Positions 8,758 through 18,273 are shown, counted from the first letter of the stretch. The stretch is 35,512 bases of DNA from an uncultured Clostridia bacterium (GCA_947624865.1 CANQMH010000010.1:1-35512), one strand, 5' to 3'. Notes: generated by a model not told the origin, from the sequence alone. Program-made: numbers and translations.

Positions 8758-9003
8758 TTATTTATTCTGCTCTCCGCCGAGCAGTTTAATCAAAGCCTGT
8801 GCCTGCGGACTGTTGAGAATTTGTTTGGCTTTCTCAGGGTCGTTAAGAACCGATTCAATCTTCTTTTTCTGATTGCTGTCTGCATTTTTCAGCATATCCT
8901 GAACATTTCCCTGTTTTGCTGCATTCTTAATCTGTCCCTCAGATACGCCTAAACGCTGAGACAGTTCATTGAGCAATTTATTTACGTTATTATTATCAGC
9001 CAT
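8758..9003 (-). CDS. Small hypothetical protein
   Basis: MADNNNVNKLLNELSQRLGVSEGQIKNAAKQGNVQDMLKNADSNQKKKIESVLNDPEKAKQILNSPQAQALIKLLGGEQNK with SD gaggtg. Confidence 0.82.
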   Translation of the reverse strand: MADNNNVNKLLNELSQRLGVSEGQIKNAAKQGNVQDMLKNADSNQKKKIESVLNDPEKAKQILNSPQAQALIKLLGGEQNK

Positions 9004-9060
9004 AAAAACACCTCAACATATGTTATGCCGTATTTTTTATTTTAGAACGGAGTTTTGTAA

Positions 9061-9531
9061 ATGCGTATTTTAGTTATATCCGATACCCACGGAGATTTGA
9101 ATACACTTATAAGAGTTGTCAATTCGCAGCCTTCCGCTGAAATTATTGTTCACTGCGGCGACGGCGAGGAGCAGATGCAATTTTTAAAGGATAACTACAA
9201 AGATAAAATGATTGTCGGAGTAAAAGGCAACTGCGACTGGGGCAGTACTCTTCCGTCAAAAGAAATATTAAATGTATGCGGCAAAAAAATTTTTATCACT
9301 CATGGACATCTTTATAATGCAAAAATCGGATATTATCAGATTATGAGCGCGGCAAGAGAAGAAAAAGCAGACATTCTGCTGTTTGGCCACACTCACAATG
9401 CAATGACATATTACGAGGACGGACTGTATATGCTTAATCCCGGCTCTTGTCACGGATATATGGCAAGCTACGGATATGTGGATATAACCGATAAGGGCGA
9501 CATAGTTACGAATACTGTTGCCATAAAATAA
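9061..9531 (+). CDS. YfcE/MJ0936-type metallophosphoesterase
   Basis: MRILVISDTHGD...IIVHCGDGEEQ...VKGNCDW...IFITHGHLYN...DILLFGHTHNAMTYYEDGLYMLNPGS. Confidence 0.93.
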   Translation: MRILVISDTHGDLNTLIRVVNSQPSAEIIVHCGDGEEQMQFLKDNYKDKMIVGVKGNCDWGSTLPSKEILNVCGKKIFITHGHLYNAKIGYYQIMSAAREEKADILLFGHTHNAMTYYEDGLYMLNPGSCHGYMASYGYVDITDKGDIVTNTVAIK

Positions 9532-9585
9532 ATGTGGAAAATAATCAAATTTATGATATAATTAATTATTGCGGAGGTGTCTGTT

Positions 9586-10449
9586 TTGAATTTAAGCGGT
9601 TTTGACTTTGATGAAAGCGCAAAAAAGATTATCGGAACGCTTGATAATAACGGAAGAATACCTCACGCAATAGTAATCGAAAGCAAGGACAAAAGCAAAG
9701 CTCTTGCGGCGGCAAAATTTCTTTCAATGTATGCTGTATGTATATCGGAAAATAGACCGTGCGGCGTGTGCGCACAATGTCATAAGGCAGAACAGGCGGT
9801 TCACGCCGACATAAAATATGCTTATCCTGAAAAAAAGTCAAAGACCTATTCAATTGACCAGATGCGTGATATTGCAAAAGACGCTTACATATGTCCAAAC
9901 GAAGCAAATGCAAAAATTTACATTTTTGAAGAGGCGGACAACAGATTGTCTGTGATTGCGCAAAATTCATTTTTAAAACTGCTTGAGGAACCGCCGCAGA
10001 ATGTATATTTTATTCTGCTTTGTGAAAATGCAAAAAGACTGCTTGATACAATTTTGTCGCGTTGTACCGTGATTACGCTTAAAAGCAGTACAAGCTTTGA
10101 TGAAACTGCGGTGCAAAACGCAAAAAATATTGTAAACGGTATCTTGTCATCACGAGAATATGATTTGCTGCTGGCATCAAATTCACTTTGCGACAAAGAG
10201 AAAGCAGATGAAACTCTTGCAGCTGTAAAACTTATTTTACGCGACGGAATGGCTGTGCTTTCCGGAGCAGACGCAGTATTTGATGCAGCTCTCGGCAAAT
10301 CGCTTGCGGCACGGTTTACAAATGGAAAGCTGATCGAGATGATTGAGCTTACAGAAAATGCAAAAATAAAAATAACAGAGAATATTAACATAAATCTGCT
10401 GACAACTTGGTTATGCGGAGAATACAGGAGGATTTCATGGCAGAGGTAA
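9586..10449 (+). CDS. holB: DNA polymerase III subunit delta'
   Basis: IIGTLDNNGRIPHAIVIES...CGVCAQCHKAEQAVHADIKY...YSIDQMRDI...NAKIYIFEEADNRLSVIAQNSFLKLLEEPPQNVYFILLCENAKRLLDTILSRC. TTG start at 9586 chosen because GTG at 9577 lies inside the SD. Confidence 0.93.
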   Translation: MNLSGFDFDESAKKIIGTLDNNGRIPHAIVIESKDKSKALAAAKFLSMYAVCISENRPCGVCAQCHKAEQAVHADIKYAYPEKKSKTYSIDQMRDIAKDAYICPNEANAKIYIFEEADNRLSVIAQNSFLKLLEEPPQNVYFILLCENAKRLLDTILSRCTVITLKSSTSFDETAVQNAKNIVNGILSSREYDLLLASNSLCDKEKADETLAAVKLILRDGMAVLSGADAVFDAALGKSLAARFTNGKLIEMIELTENAKIKITENININLLTTWLCGEYRRISWQR

Positions 10450-11303
10450 TTGGAGTTCGATTTAAAGAGGTGGGAAAGGTTTACTACTTTGACCCTCTTG
10501 ACAATAAACTTAATACAGGAGATATGGTCGTTGTTGAAACAGCCAGAGGACTTGAATGCGGAGAGGTTGCAACTGCTAATAAAACTATTGATGACTCGGA
10601 GCTTGCGTACCCGCTTAAACCGCTGATAAGAATTGCGGATGAAAACGACTTGCTTCACCTTGCAGAAAACAAGCTTAAAGAAAAGGAAGCATACAAAATC
10701 TGCGAGCAAAAAATTGCTGACCATAATCTTGATATGAAGCTCGTTAATGTTGAATACACATTTGACAACAACAAAATATTATTTTATTTTACCGCCGACG
10801 GCAGAGTTGATTTCCGCGCGCTTGTAAAAGACCTTGCGTCTGTTTTCAGAACAAGAATTGAACTCAGACAAATAGGCGTAAGAGATGAAGCTAAAATGCT
10901 CGGTGGTTTGGGAATTTGCGGCAAACCGTTCTGCTGTGCAAGTTTTATGGGTGAATTTATGCCCGTTTCAATCAAAATGGCTAAGGAGCAGGGACTGTCG
11001 CTGTCTCCTGTCAAAATTTCAGGAACCTGCGGCAGACTTATGTGCTGTCTGAAATACGAGCAGGACGCATACACCGACCTGCTTAAAAAAACTCCCAAGA
11101 TAGGCGCAATTGTCAATACTCCCGAGGGCAAGGGTCTGGTGGTTGATAACAATCTTATTGCGGGAACGCTTAAAGTAAAGCTCAACAGTTCTCCCGATGA
11201 CGTTGCACCCAAGACCTTTACTGTAAAACAATGCAAGCTTGTAAAAGACGGCTATATAAAAATTGATAAAAAAGAGATTGAAGAACTAAAAGGTCTTGAA
11301 TAA
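10437..11303 (+). CDS. ricT: RicT/YaaT family PSP1-domain protein
   Basis: GVRFKEVGKVYYFDPLDNKLNTGDMVVVETARGLECGEV...RIELRQIGVRDEAKMLGGLGICGKPFCCASFMGEFMPVSIKMAKEQGLSLSPVKISGTCGRLMCCLKYEQ with the Cys motifs. Overlaps the holB 3' end. Confidence 0.93.
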   Translation: MAEVIGVRFKEVGKVYYFDPLDNKLNTGDMVVVETARGLECGEVATANKTIDDSELAYPLKPLIRIADENDLLHLAENKLKEKEAYKICEQKIADHNLDMKLVNVEYTFDNNKILFYFTADGRVDFRALVKDLASVFRTRIELRQIGVRDEAKMLGGLGICGKPFCCASFMGEFMPVSIKMAKEQGLSLSPVKISGTCGRLMCCLKYEQDAYTDLLKKTPKIGAIVNTPEGKGLVVDNNLIAGTLKVKLNSSPDDVAPKTFTVKQCKLVKDGYIKIDKKEIEELKGLE

Positions 11304-11401
11304 AAGTAAAATTTTTATCTTATCATAATATTTAAAAATTAAATTCAATGCCAAATAAACTTTTATTATTTGTAAAAATCCGAAAAATATTCCCAAAACA
11401 A

Positions 11402-11429
11402 TTGCATTTTTTAAAATATATGTTACAAT
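11402..11429 (+). promoter_or_regulatory. sigma-A-like promoter for the ferredoxin gene
   Basis: TTGCAT - 16 bp - TACAAT. Confidence 0.5.
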
Positions 11430-11462
11430 AAAGGTGAAATCTTTGAAGGAGGTGTTCCCCCT

Positions 11463-11633
11463 ATGGCATACGTTATTAATGATGAGTGCATCCAGTGCGG
11501 CGCTTGTGCTGATGCTTGTCCTTGTTCTGCTATTTCAGAGGGTGACGGCAAATACGTTATCGACGCTGATGCATGTGCAGATTGCGGTTCTTGTGCCGAT
11601 GTTTGCCCGGTTGGCGCTCCTCAGGAGGCATAA
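11463..11633 (+). CDS. 2[4Fe-4S] ferredoxin, 56 aa
   Basis: MAYVINDECIQCGACADACPCSAISEGDGKYVIDADACADCGSCADVCPVGAPQEA*; two CxxCxxCxxxCP motifs, SD ggaggtg. Below the ORF-track cutoff; the listed 11434-11649 ORF is the wrong frame. Confidence 0.97.
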   Translation: MAYVINDECIQCGACADACPCSAISEGDGKYVIDADACADCGSCADVCPVGAPQEA

Positions 11634-11656
11634 TCAAGGGTTGACCTAATAATTTC

Positions 11657-11686
11657 AAACGGCAAGGGTTTTTCCCTTGCCGTTTT
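11657..11686 (+). terminator. Intrinsic terminator after ferredoxin
   Basis: AAACGGCAAGGG ttttt CCCTTGCCGTTTTAATTTT. Confidence 0.85.
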
Positions 11687-11821
11687 AATTTTATGCACTT
11701 GCCGTCAGAAAGGTTAAGTAGTATAATAATAAAATAACTTTTATTTGTATTGTATTAATCTCAATAATAACACACAAAAGATTTTTCGCATATTATTTGA
11801 GATTAACGTAAAGGAAAATAT

Positions 11822-12568
11822 ATGAAAAACATTCATCTTGAACCTCTCGGAAACGGAATAAGTATTTATGTGTCGGACAGCTATCATTTTTCAACCGATA
11901 CAATTCTGCTTGCCGATTTTTCAAAACCTCAGGGGCGCAAAAAATGCGCTGAACTGGGCACAGGCTGCGGAACGATTCCTCTTTTGTGGTGCAGACAAAA
12001 CATAAATCTTGAAATATCAGCCGTTGAAATACAAGAGGACGCCTGCACGCTTGCGCAGCAAAGCGTTGATTATAATAATCTCGGCGAAAATATAAAGATT
12101 ATAAACGCCGATTTAAGAAGCCTTAATGGATTACTGAACTTCGGGTACTATGACCTTGTGGTATGTAATCCCCCATACAAAATCGGAGGAAGCGGAATTA
12201 CTAATCCACAAAACTCAAAGCATATTGCAAGGCACGAGGTTGAATGTACGCTTGACGATGTGTGTGAAAGCGCGTCAAAGCTATTGCAGTTTGGAGGACG
12301 GTTCTGTATATGCCAGCGTCCCGAACGGCTTGCGGATGTTATGGAGTCTATGCGGAAATTCTCAATTGAGCCGAAAACACTCAGATTGGTGCAGCAGAGA
12401 ATCAGCAAAGCACCCAAGCTCTTTTTACTTGAGGGCAGACGAGGAGGCAACCGAGGATTTCTAAATGTTCTGCCCTCATTGTTTATTGAAGATGAAAACG
12501 GCAATTTTTCCGAAGAGATGATGAAAATTTACGGCAGCTATAAAACTCCTGCCGAACCGAAAGGATAA
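11822..12568 (+). CDS. tRNA1(Val) adenine-37 N6-methyltransferase-like (TrmN6/YabB family)
   Basis: LEPLGNGISIYVSDSYHFSTDTILLADFSKP...CAELGTGCGTIPLL...YDLVVCNPPYKIGGSGITNPQNSKHIARHE (NPPY motif). Confidence 0.9.
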   Translation: MKNIHLEPLGNGISIYVSDSYHFSTDTILLADFSKPQGRKKCAELGTGCGTIPLLWCRQNINLEISAVEIQEDACTLAQQSVDYNNLGENIKIINADLRSLNGLLNFGYYDLVVCNPPYKIGGSGITNPQNSKHIARHEVECTLDDVCESASKLLQFGGRFCICQRPERLADVMESMRKFSIEPKTLRLVQQRISKAPKLFLLEGRRGGNRGFLNVLPSLFIEDENGNFSEEMMKIYGSYKTPAEPKG

Positions 12569-12571
12569 AAT

Positions 12572-13396
12572 ATGAGCGGAATTTTATATGTTACCGGCAC
12601 ACCAATAGGCAACTTGTCCGATTTGTCTCCCCGTGCGGTACAAACTCTTGAAAGCGTTGATTTTATTGCGGCAGAGGACACCAGAGTTACATTGAAACTG
12701 TTAAATCACTTCGGCATAAAAAAGCCTATGGTCAGTTATTTTGAGCATAATAAGCGTGAGCGCGGAGAGATTATCTGCAAAAGAATTATGCAGGGTGAAA
12801 ACTGTGCAATAGTTACCGATGCAGGAATGCCGTGCATCTCCGACCCGGGAGAGGACTTGATTAAGCTATGTGAGGAATACGGAATAAAAACAGTTGTAAT
12901 TCCGGGTCCGAGTGCCGTGATCTCCGCTCTTGCAGTATCGGGACTTGAAACAGGGCGATTTACCTTTGAGGGATTTTTAAGCGTAAATAAAAAGAGCCGA
13001 AACGAACATCTTCAGTCTCTCAAAAATGAACAGCGCACTATGATTTTTTATGAAGCACCTCACAAGCTCCCCTCTACCCTGAGAGATCTATATTCATCTT
13101 TCGGTGACAGAAAACTGTCCATTGTGCGTGAGCTTACAAAAATCCATGAGGAAGTAATCCGCACTACCACAAAATTTGCGGCAGAAAACTATGCCGACGG
13201 AAGCCTCAAGGGAGAATTTGTGCTTGTGCTTGAGGGTGCGCCAAAAAATAACGATAACGAGGACTATACGTTGGAATTTGCCGTTCAAACGGCAAGGAAA
13301 CTGATTGAAAGCGGAGAAAAGGCCACCGAAGCGGCAAAACAGGCGGCATTGATTACCGGCTTTAAGAAAAATGAAATTTACAGGGAGCTGTTGTGA
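12572..13396 (+). CDS. rsmI: 16S rRNA (cytidine(1402)-2'-O)-methyltransferase
   Basis: MSGILYVTGTPIGNLSDLSPRAVQTLESVDFIAAEDTRVTLKLLNHFGIKKPMVSYFEHNKRERG...VTDAGMPCISDPGEDL...VIPGPSAVISALAVSGL. Confidence 0.96.
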   Translation: MSGILYVTGTPIGNLSDLSPRAVQTLESVDFIAAEDTRVTLKLLNHFGIKKPMVSYFEHNKRERGEIICKRIMQGENCAIVTDAGMPCISDPGEDLIKLCEEYGIKTVVIPGPSAVISALAVSGLETGRFTFEGFLSVNKKSRNEHLQSLKNEQRTMIFYEAPHKLPSTLRDLYSSFGDRKLSIVRELTKIHEEVIRTTTKFAAENYADGSLKGEFVLVLEGAPKNNDNEDYTLEFAVQTARKLIESGEKATEAAKQAALITGFKKNEIYRELL

Positions 13397-14688
13397 TGAC
13401 ATACGAAAATGCACTTGAAAAAATTCATTCACTGCTCACCTTTGGTTCAAGACCGGGACTTGACCGTATTCTCACCCTGCTTGACCGAATGGGCAACCCT
13501 CAGGAAAAGCTAAAGTATGTTCACGTCGCAGGAACAAACGGCAAAGGTTCTGTATGTGCAATGATTTCTTCGGTGCTTGTTGCCGCAGGCTATAAAACAG
13601 GGCTTTTCATTTCTCCGTATATTACCGATTTTCGTGAGAGAATACAGATTAACAATACGATGATAAGCAAGGAAGAGCTTGTTTGCGCCGTTGAAAATAC
13701 TTTTCCTCTTGTTGAAAAACTACAGAGCGAGGGAATTGTCATTACCGAATTTGAGTATGTAAATGCACTACAGTTTTATATTCACGCAAAGGAGGAGTGC
13801 GACATAGTAGTCCTTGAAACAGGTATGGGCGGTCTGCTTGATTGTACAAATGTTATCAAAGCTCCGCTCTGTTCGGTTATTACAACAATAGGGCTTGACC
13901 ATACGGCTGTTCTGGGAGATACCATTGAAAAAATCACCGAGCAAAAGTGCGGAATTCTCAAGCCAAATTCAATTGCCGTAACCTCAAAACAGGAAATGTG
14001 CGTGATGGATATTATAGAAAACACCGCGCGCAAAGTTAAAATTCCACTCGCAAAAAGTGAAAATATTAAAATTAATGTTAAAAGCAGTACCTTGGACGGA
14101 AGTGTTTTTGAATACAATAAAAATGAGTTTACTCTTGGTCTTGCAGGGGAACATCAGCTTGAAAACGCTAAAACCGCGCTTGCCGCAATTGAGGTTCTGC
14201 GGTTAAACGGTATGATAGATGTGTCCGACAACCATATTCAGCGCGGTTTTGCAAACGCTTCAAATCCCGCAAGGCTTGAGCTGTTAAGCAAAAGTCCCGT
14301 TGTCATTCTTGACGGAGCGCATAATCCTAACGGCGTTGAGGCTCTTAAAAATGCTGTCAGCAGATTTTTACCTGATAAATATATAATAGGAATTATGGGA
14401 ATGCTTGCCGACAAGGATATTGACAATTCGCTGAAACTGCTCGGCGGCACGTTTGATGAGATTTTTACCGTGCCTGTAGATAATCCGAGAGCGCTTTCAT
14501 CTGAAGAGCTTGCAAATAAATGTGAAAAATATTTTGATGTTGTTGAGAGTTTTGAAAACCGTGAAACCGCCTTTGATACTGTTTTTGAAAGGTCAAAGGA
14601 AAAAGACGGCGCGGTGGTTGTGTTCGGCTCGCTTTATCTTGCAGGAGAAATCCGCCCATACATTTCAGAAAAATTTGGGCATATCTAA
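13393..14688 (+). CDS. folC: Folylpolyglutamate synthase/dihydrofolate synthase
   Basis: GRPGLDRI-like SRPGLDRILTLLDRMGNPQEKLKYVHVAGTNGKGSVCAMISSVLVAAGYKTGLFISPYITDFRERIQIN...TTIGLDHTAVLGDTIEKI...ILDGAHNPNGVEAL. Confidence 0.95.
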   Translation: MMTYENALEKIHSLLTFGSRPGLDRILTLLDRMGNPQEKLKYVHVAGTNGKGSVCAMISSVLVAAGYKTGLFISPYITDFRERIQINNTMISKEELVCAVENTFPLVEKLQSEGIVITEFEYVNALQFYIHAKEECDIVVLETGMGGLLDCTNVIKAPLCSVITTIGLDHTAVLGDTIEKITEQKCGILKPNSIAVTSKQEMCVMDIIENTARKVKIPLAKSENIKINVKSSTLDGSVFEYNKNEFTLGLAGEHQLENAKTALAAIEVLRLNGMIDVSDNHIQRGFANASNPARLELLSKSPVVILDGAHNPNGVEALKNAVSRFLPDKYIIGIMGMLADKDIDNSLKLLGGTFDEIFTVPVDNPRALSSEELANKCEKYFDVVESFENRETAFDTVFERSKEKDGAVVVFGSLYLAGEIRPYISEKFGHI

Positions 14689-14756
14689 AATATATCGACA
14701 ATTTTTATATGTCTTATAATAAAAATAATAATACAACAGAATAAAACAAATTTTTT

Positions 14757-14794
14757 ACTCCATACTAATTATGATAGGTATGGAGTTATTTTTT
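14757..14794 (+). terminator. Terminator-like hairpin between folC and spoIIAA
   Basis: ACTCCATAC...GTATGGAGT followed by TATTTTTTT. Confidence 0.75.
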
Positions 14795-14811
14795 TGTAAA
14801 GGGATGTTTAA

Positions 14812-15114
14812 ATGCTTAAAACAGAATTCAAAAATAATATTCTGACTGCGTACATAGACGGCGAAATAGACCATGATACAGCTGCCAAAATCCGTTCCCG
14901 AATTGACGGAGCGGCGCAGTCGCTGAAACCCGGACTGTTATGTCTTGATTTTTCCGGAGTATCGTTTATGGATTCTTCGGGCATAGGTCTTGTAATGGGG
15001 CGATACCGTCAGATGAAAATGCTCGGCGGTGCGCTTAGAGTAATAAACATTCCCGAAAGTATGTATAAAATTTTTGCAATGTCGGGAATTGAAAGTCTGG
15101 GGGTGCTGAGATGA
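14812..15114 (+). CDS. spoIIAA: Anti-sigma F factor antagonist (STAS domain)
   Basis: GEIDHDTAAKIRSRID...LLCLDFSGVSFMDSSGIGLVMGRYRQMKMLGGALRVINIPESMYKIFAMSGI; followed directly by spoIIAB and sigF. Confidence 0.95.
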   Translation: MLKTEFKNNILTAYIDGEIDHDTAAKIRSRIDGAAQSLKPGLLCLDFSGVSFMDSSGIGLVMGRYRQMKMLGGALRVINIPESMYKIFAMSGIESLGVLR

Positions 15115-15554
15115 ATATTATCAACGAAATGAGCCTTAGTTTTCCGTCAAAAAGCCTTAACGAGTCTTTTGCACGGAGCGTGGCAGCAGCTTTTGTAATG
15201 AATCTTGACCCTACAATTAATGAGCTTAGCGATATTAAAACTGCTGTTTCTGAGGCGGTTACCAACTGTATAGTTCACGGTTACCGCCGCTCAAAGGGTA
15301 CGGTGTACATAAAGGGAAAAATTACCGACAACAACAAAGTTATCATAAAAATCCGAGATAAGGGTTGCGGAATAGAGGACGTTAAAAAAGCAATGGAGCC
15401 CTTGTTTACAACTGCTCCCGAAGAAGAGCGTGCAGGCTTGGGTTTTGCCGTAATGCAGAGTTTTTGCGACAAGGTAAAAGTAAAATCCGAACCCGGCAAA
15501 GGCACAACTGTCACGCTGGAAAAAACCATTTCCCAAACAGACAATGATCGATAA
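15111..15554 (+). CDS. spoIIAB: Anti-sigma F factor (serine kinase)
   Basis: LSFPSKSLNESFARSVAAAFVMNLDPTINELSDIKTAVSEAVTNCIVHGY...IKIRDKGCGIEDVKKAMEPLFTT...RAGLGFAVMQSFCDKVKVKSEPGKGTTVTLEK. Confidence 0.95.
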   Translation: MNIINEMSLSFPSKSLNESFARSVAAAFVMNLDPTINELSDIKTAVSEAVTNCIVHGYRRSKGTVYIKGKITDNNKVIIKIRDKGCGIEDVKKAMEPLFTTAPEEERAGLGFAVMQSFCDKVKVKSEPGKGTTVTLEKTISQTDNDR

Positions 15555-16203
15555 AAACAAGATTGCCGAAAGCAATATGGGACTTGTACATGCCTGCTGC
15601 AAGCGCTTTTCAGGCAAGGGCATTGAATATGAAGAGCTGTTCTCTGCAGGCTGTCTGGGACTTGCAAAGGCTATCAATAACTTTGACGAAAGCAGAAATT
15701 TTCAGTTTTCCACCTACGCTTTTCCTGTTATTATGGGAGAAATTAAAAGACTGTTCCGTGACAGCGGTTCGGTTAAGGTAAGCCGAATGCTAAAGGAACT
15801 TGCTTCGGCAATCTGCAAAGCAAACAATGAAAACAAACTGAAAAACGGCACGGAGCTGACCGTTTCACAGCTTTCAAAAAAGCTTGACGTATCTGAGGAA
15901 AAAATAATTGACGCACTCAACTGTGTGCGCTCCCCTTTGTCTCTTACGGCTGAATATGATGAGGATGGAAATCCGCAGCTTGATGTACCCGTTGATGATA
16001 TTCAGTATGAAATATCCGAAAGGCTCAGCCTTGAACAAGCGCTGAAACTGCTTGATGACAACGACCAAAAAATCATAAGACTAAGGTATTACCAGAATAA
16101 AACTCAGACGCAGACTGCCAAAATACTTAATATGACCCAGGTACAGGTCAGCAGGCGCGAACGTAAAATTCTCGGTATTATCAGGGGGAAAATGACAGTG
16201 TAA
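15544..16203 (+). CDS. sigF: RNA polymerase sporulation sigma factor SigF
   Basis: NMGLVHACCKRFSGKGIEYEELFSAGCLGLAKAINNFDESRNFQFSTYAFPVIMGEIKRLFRDSGSVKVSR...QNKTQTQTAKILNMTQVQVSRRERKIL; in the spoIIA operon. Confidence 0.95.
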   Translation: MIDKNKIAESNMGLVHACCKRFSGKGIEYEELFSAGCLGLAKAINNFDESRNFQFSTYAFPVIMGEIKRLFRDSGSVKVSRMLKELASAICKANNENKLKNGTELTVSQLSKKLDVSEEKIIDALNCVRSPLSLTAEYDEDGNPQLDVPVDDIQYEISERLSLEQALKLLDDNDQKIIRLRYYQNKTQTQTAKILNMTQVQVSRRERKILGIIRGKMTV

Positions 16204-16331
16204 TAGGATATTAACCAATAATTTACAAAACAGTAATTGAAATCATTCTTTTCATAATATATAATAAAATCAGTATAGGGAAAGATAATATAAAGCTTTC
16301 TGTAAAAACAATTATGAAAGGATGGAGAAAT

Positions 16332-17774
16332 ATGAGAAAAACAAAAATTGTCTGCACAATCGGTCCGGCATGCAGCACAAAAAAGATGCTGCTGAAAATG
16401 ATTGACGCAGGAATGAATGTTGCAAGGGTTAATATGTCGCACGGCACATATGACGAGCTTGAAGCGCTTTTTGATACAATAAACGATGCAATAAATGAGA
16501 GCGGAAAAAATGTGTCGATTCTTCTTGATACAAAGGGTCCCGAAGTCAGAGTGGGAGTATTTAAAAGCGGTTCTGCAAAGCTTGCAGAGGGAGCAACCTT
16601 TTCACTTTACAAGGAAAGTGTTGAAGGTGACGAAAACGGAGTTAGTCTTTCTTTTCCAAAGCTTGTTGATTTGTTTTTTGCCGATGCCGAAAAAGCAATA
16701 GGAAGAGAGCTTCTGCTTGATGACGGCATAATTTCACTTGTAGTAAAAGAAGTATATGATGATAAAATCGTGTGTACGGTAAACAAAGGCGGCATGCTTA
16801 AAAACCGCAAGAGCATTAATATCCCGGGTTATCATATAAATATGCCTTATGTCAGCGCGCAGGACAGAAAAGATATAGAATTCGGACTTGCGCACGGCGC
16901 AAATGTAGTTGCGGCATCTTTTGTACGTACACATGAGGACGTAAGAACGCTTCGTGATTATATAGACAGTATCGGTTATGAATATGTTGAAATAATTGCA
17001 AAAATTGAAAATCAGAGCGGTGTTGACGATATGGACGCAATTATGGATTATGCCGACGGAATTATGGTTGCAAGAGGCGATATGGGAGTTGAAATTCCCT
17101 TTATTAAGCTCCCGGAAATTCAGAAAACGCTCATAAGAAAATGTGTGGCAAAGGGCAAGTATGTAATTACCGCAACACAGATGCTTGAAAGTATGACTGC
17201 TTCCCCCCGCCCTACACGTGCTGAAATCAGCGACGTTGCAAATGCTGTTTATGACGGAACAAGCGCAGTAATGCTGTCAGGCGAGTCAGCGGCAGGAAAG
17301 TATCCTGTTGAAAGCGTAAAGGCGCTTGACGCCATCTGCACCGAGGCGGAAATGAACGGAGAATTTACCGCACTTAAAAATTATATAGAAACCCACTCAA
17401 TAGATGACCAAAATCCAATCAGAGGCAGTATTTGCAGATCCGCAAAGGATATAGCAGATTCAGTCGGGGCAAAGGCAATTATTGTTGAGAGCGCGACGGG
17501 AAAGGTAGCAAGGGCAATGGTTCATTTCAGGCCCGAAGTTCCCGTAATCGCCGTAGTTACGTCTCAGATGGTGTGCAGAAAGCTTTGCCTTAACTGGGGT
17601 GTTACTGCGCTTATAGGAGAAGAAAAGCAAACTTCAGACGAAATCACAAAACAGGCTATGGAAAAGGCCCTCAGTACAGGACTTGTGCATAAGGGAGATA
17701 CGGTGGTCGTGCTTTCATCGAATAAAACTTACCCGACCTCAAGCACTGACTCTCTCAATGTAAGGATACTTTAA
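16332..17774 (+). CDS. pyk: Pyruvate kinase
   Basis: MRKTKIVCTIGPACSTKKMLLKMIDAGMNVARVNMSHGTYDE...LLDTKGPEVRVG...VARGDMGVEIPF...TATQMLESMTASPRPTRAEISDVANAVYDGTSAVMLSGESAAGKYPVE. SD aaaggatgg precedes 16332. Confidence 0.97.
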   Translation: MRKTKIVCTIGPACSTKKMLLKMIDAGMNVARVNMSHGTYDELEALFDTINDAINESGKNVSILLDTKGPEVRVGVFKSGSAKLAEGATFSLYKESVEGDENGVSLSFPKLVDLFFADAEKAIGRELLLDDGIISLVVKEVYDDKIVCTVNKGGMLKNRKSINIPGYHINMPYVSAQDRKDIEFGLAHGANVVAASFVRTHEDVRTLRDYIDSIGYEYVEIIAKIENQSGVDDMDAIMDYADGIMVARGDMGVEIPFIKLPEIQKTLIRKCVAKGKYVITATQMLESMTASPRPTRAEISDVANAVYDGTSAVMLSGESAAGKYPVESVKALDAICTEAEMNGEFTALKNYIETHSIDDQNPIRGSICRSAKDIADSVGAKAIIVESATGKVARAMVHFRPEVPVIAVVTSQMVCRKLCLNWGVTALIGEEKQTSDEITKQAMEKALSTGLVHKGDTVVVLSSNKTYPTSSTDSLNVRIL

Positions 17775-17775
17775 T

Positions 17776-18273
17776 ATGGAAAATATAGTTCTTATAGGAA
17801 TGCCCGGTTCGGGAAAAAGCACGTTAGGAGTGCTTCTTGCAAAAGCCGTCGGATATTCCTTTGTTGACACCGATCTCATAATAAGCCGTATGGCAGGAAA
17901 ACCGCTGCAAAAAATACTTGATGATGACGGACTTGACGCTTTTTTAGAGCTTGAAGAAAAAGTCGGGCAAGAACTTGACTGTGACTTTACCGTAGTTGCA
18001 ACGGGTGGTTCAATGGTTATGAGCGATATGGCAATGCAAAATCTTAAATCACACGGTAAAGTCATTTATATAGATGTTCCTTTAGATGAAATAAAGCATC
18101 GTGTTACCAATATTACCACAAGGGGAATTGCATTCAGAAAGGGTGATACGCTTGACGATGTTTACCGCGAGCGCACTCCGCTATATGAAAAGTACGCCGA
18201 TATAACTGTCAAATTCTCTGACGGAACCATTGAAAATACAGTTGAAAAGATAGTAAATAAGCTAAAAGAATAA
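17776..18273 (+). CDS. aroK: Shikimate kinase
   Basis: MENIVLIGMPGSGKSTLGVLLAKAVGYSFVDTDLIISRMAGKPLQKILDDDGLDAFLELEEKV...VVATGGSMVMSD. Confidence 0.93.
   Translation: MENIVLIGMPGSGKSTLGVLLAKAVGYSFVDTDLIISRMAGKPLQKILDDDGLDAFLELEEKVGQELDCDFTVVATGGSMVMSDMAMQNLKSHGKVIYIDVPLDEIKHRVTNITTRGIAFRKGDTLDDVYRERTPLYEKYADITVKFSDGTIENTVEKIVNKLKE

Noticed and set aside
9918-10724. 268-aa reverse ORF
   Set aside because: Antisense across holB and ricT, both confidently identified; composition is that of a shadow frame.
11434-11649. 71-aa ORF MKSLKEVFPLWHTLLMMSASSAALVLML...
   Set aside because: Wrong frame over the ferredoxin gene, which has clear Fe-S motifs and its own SD.
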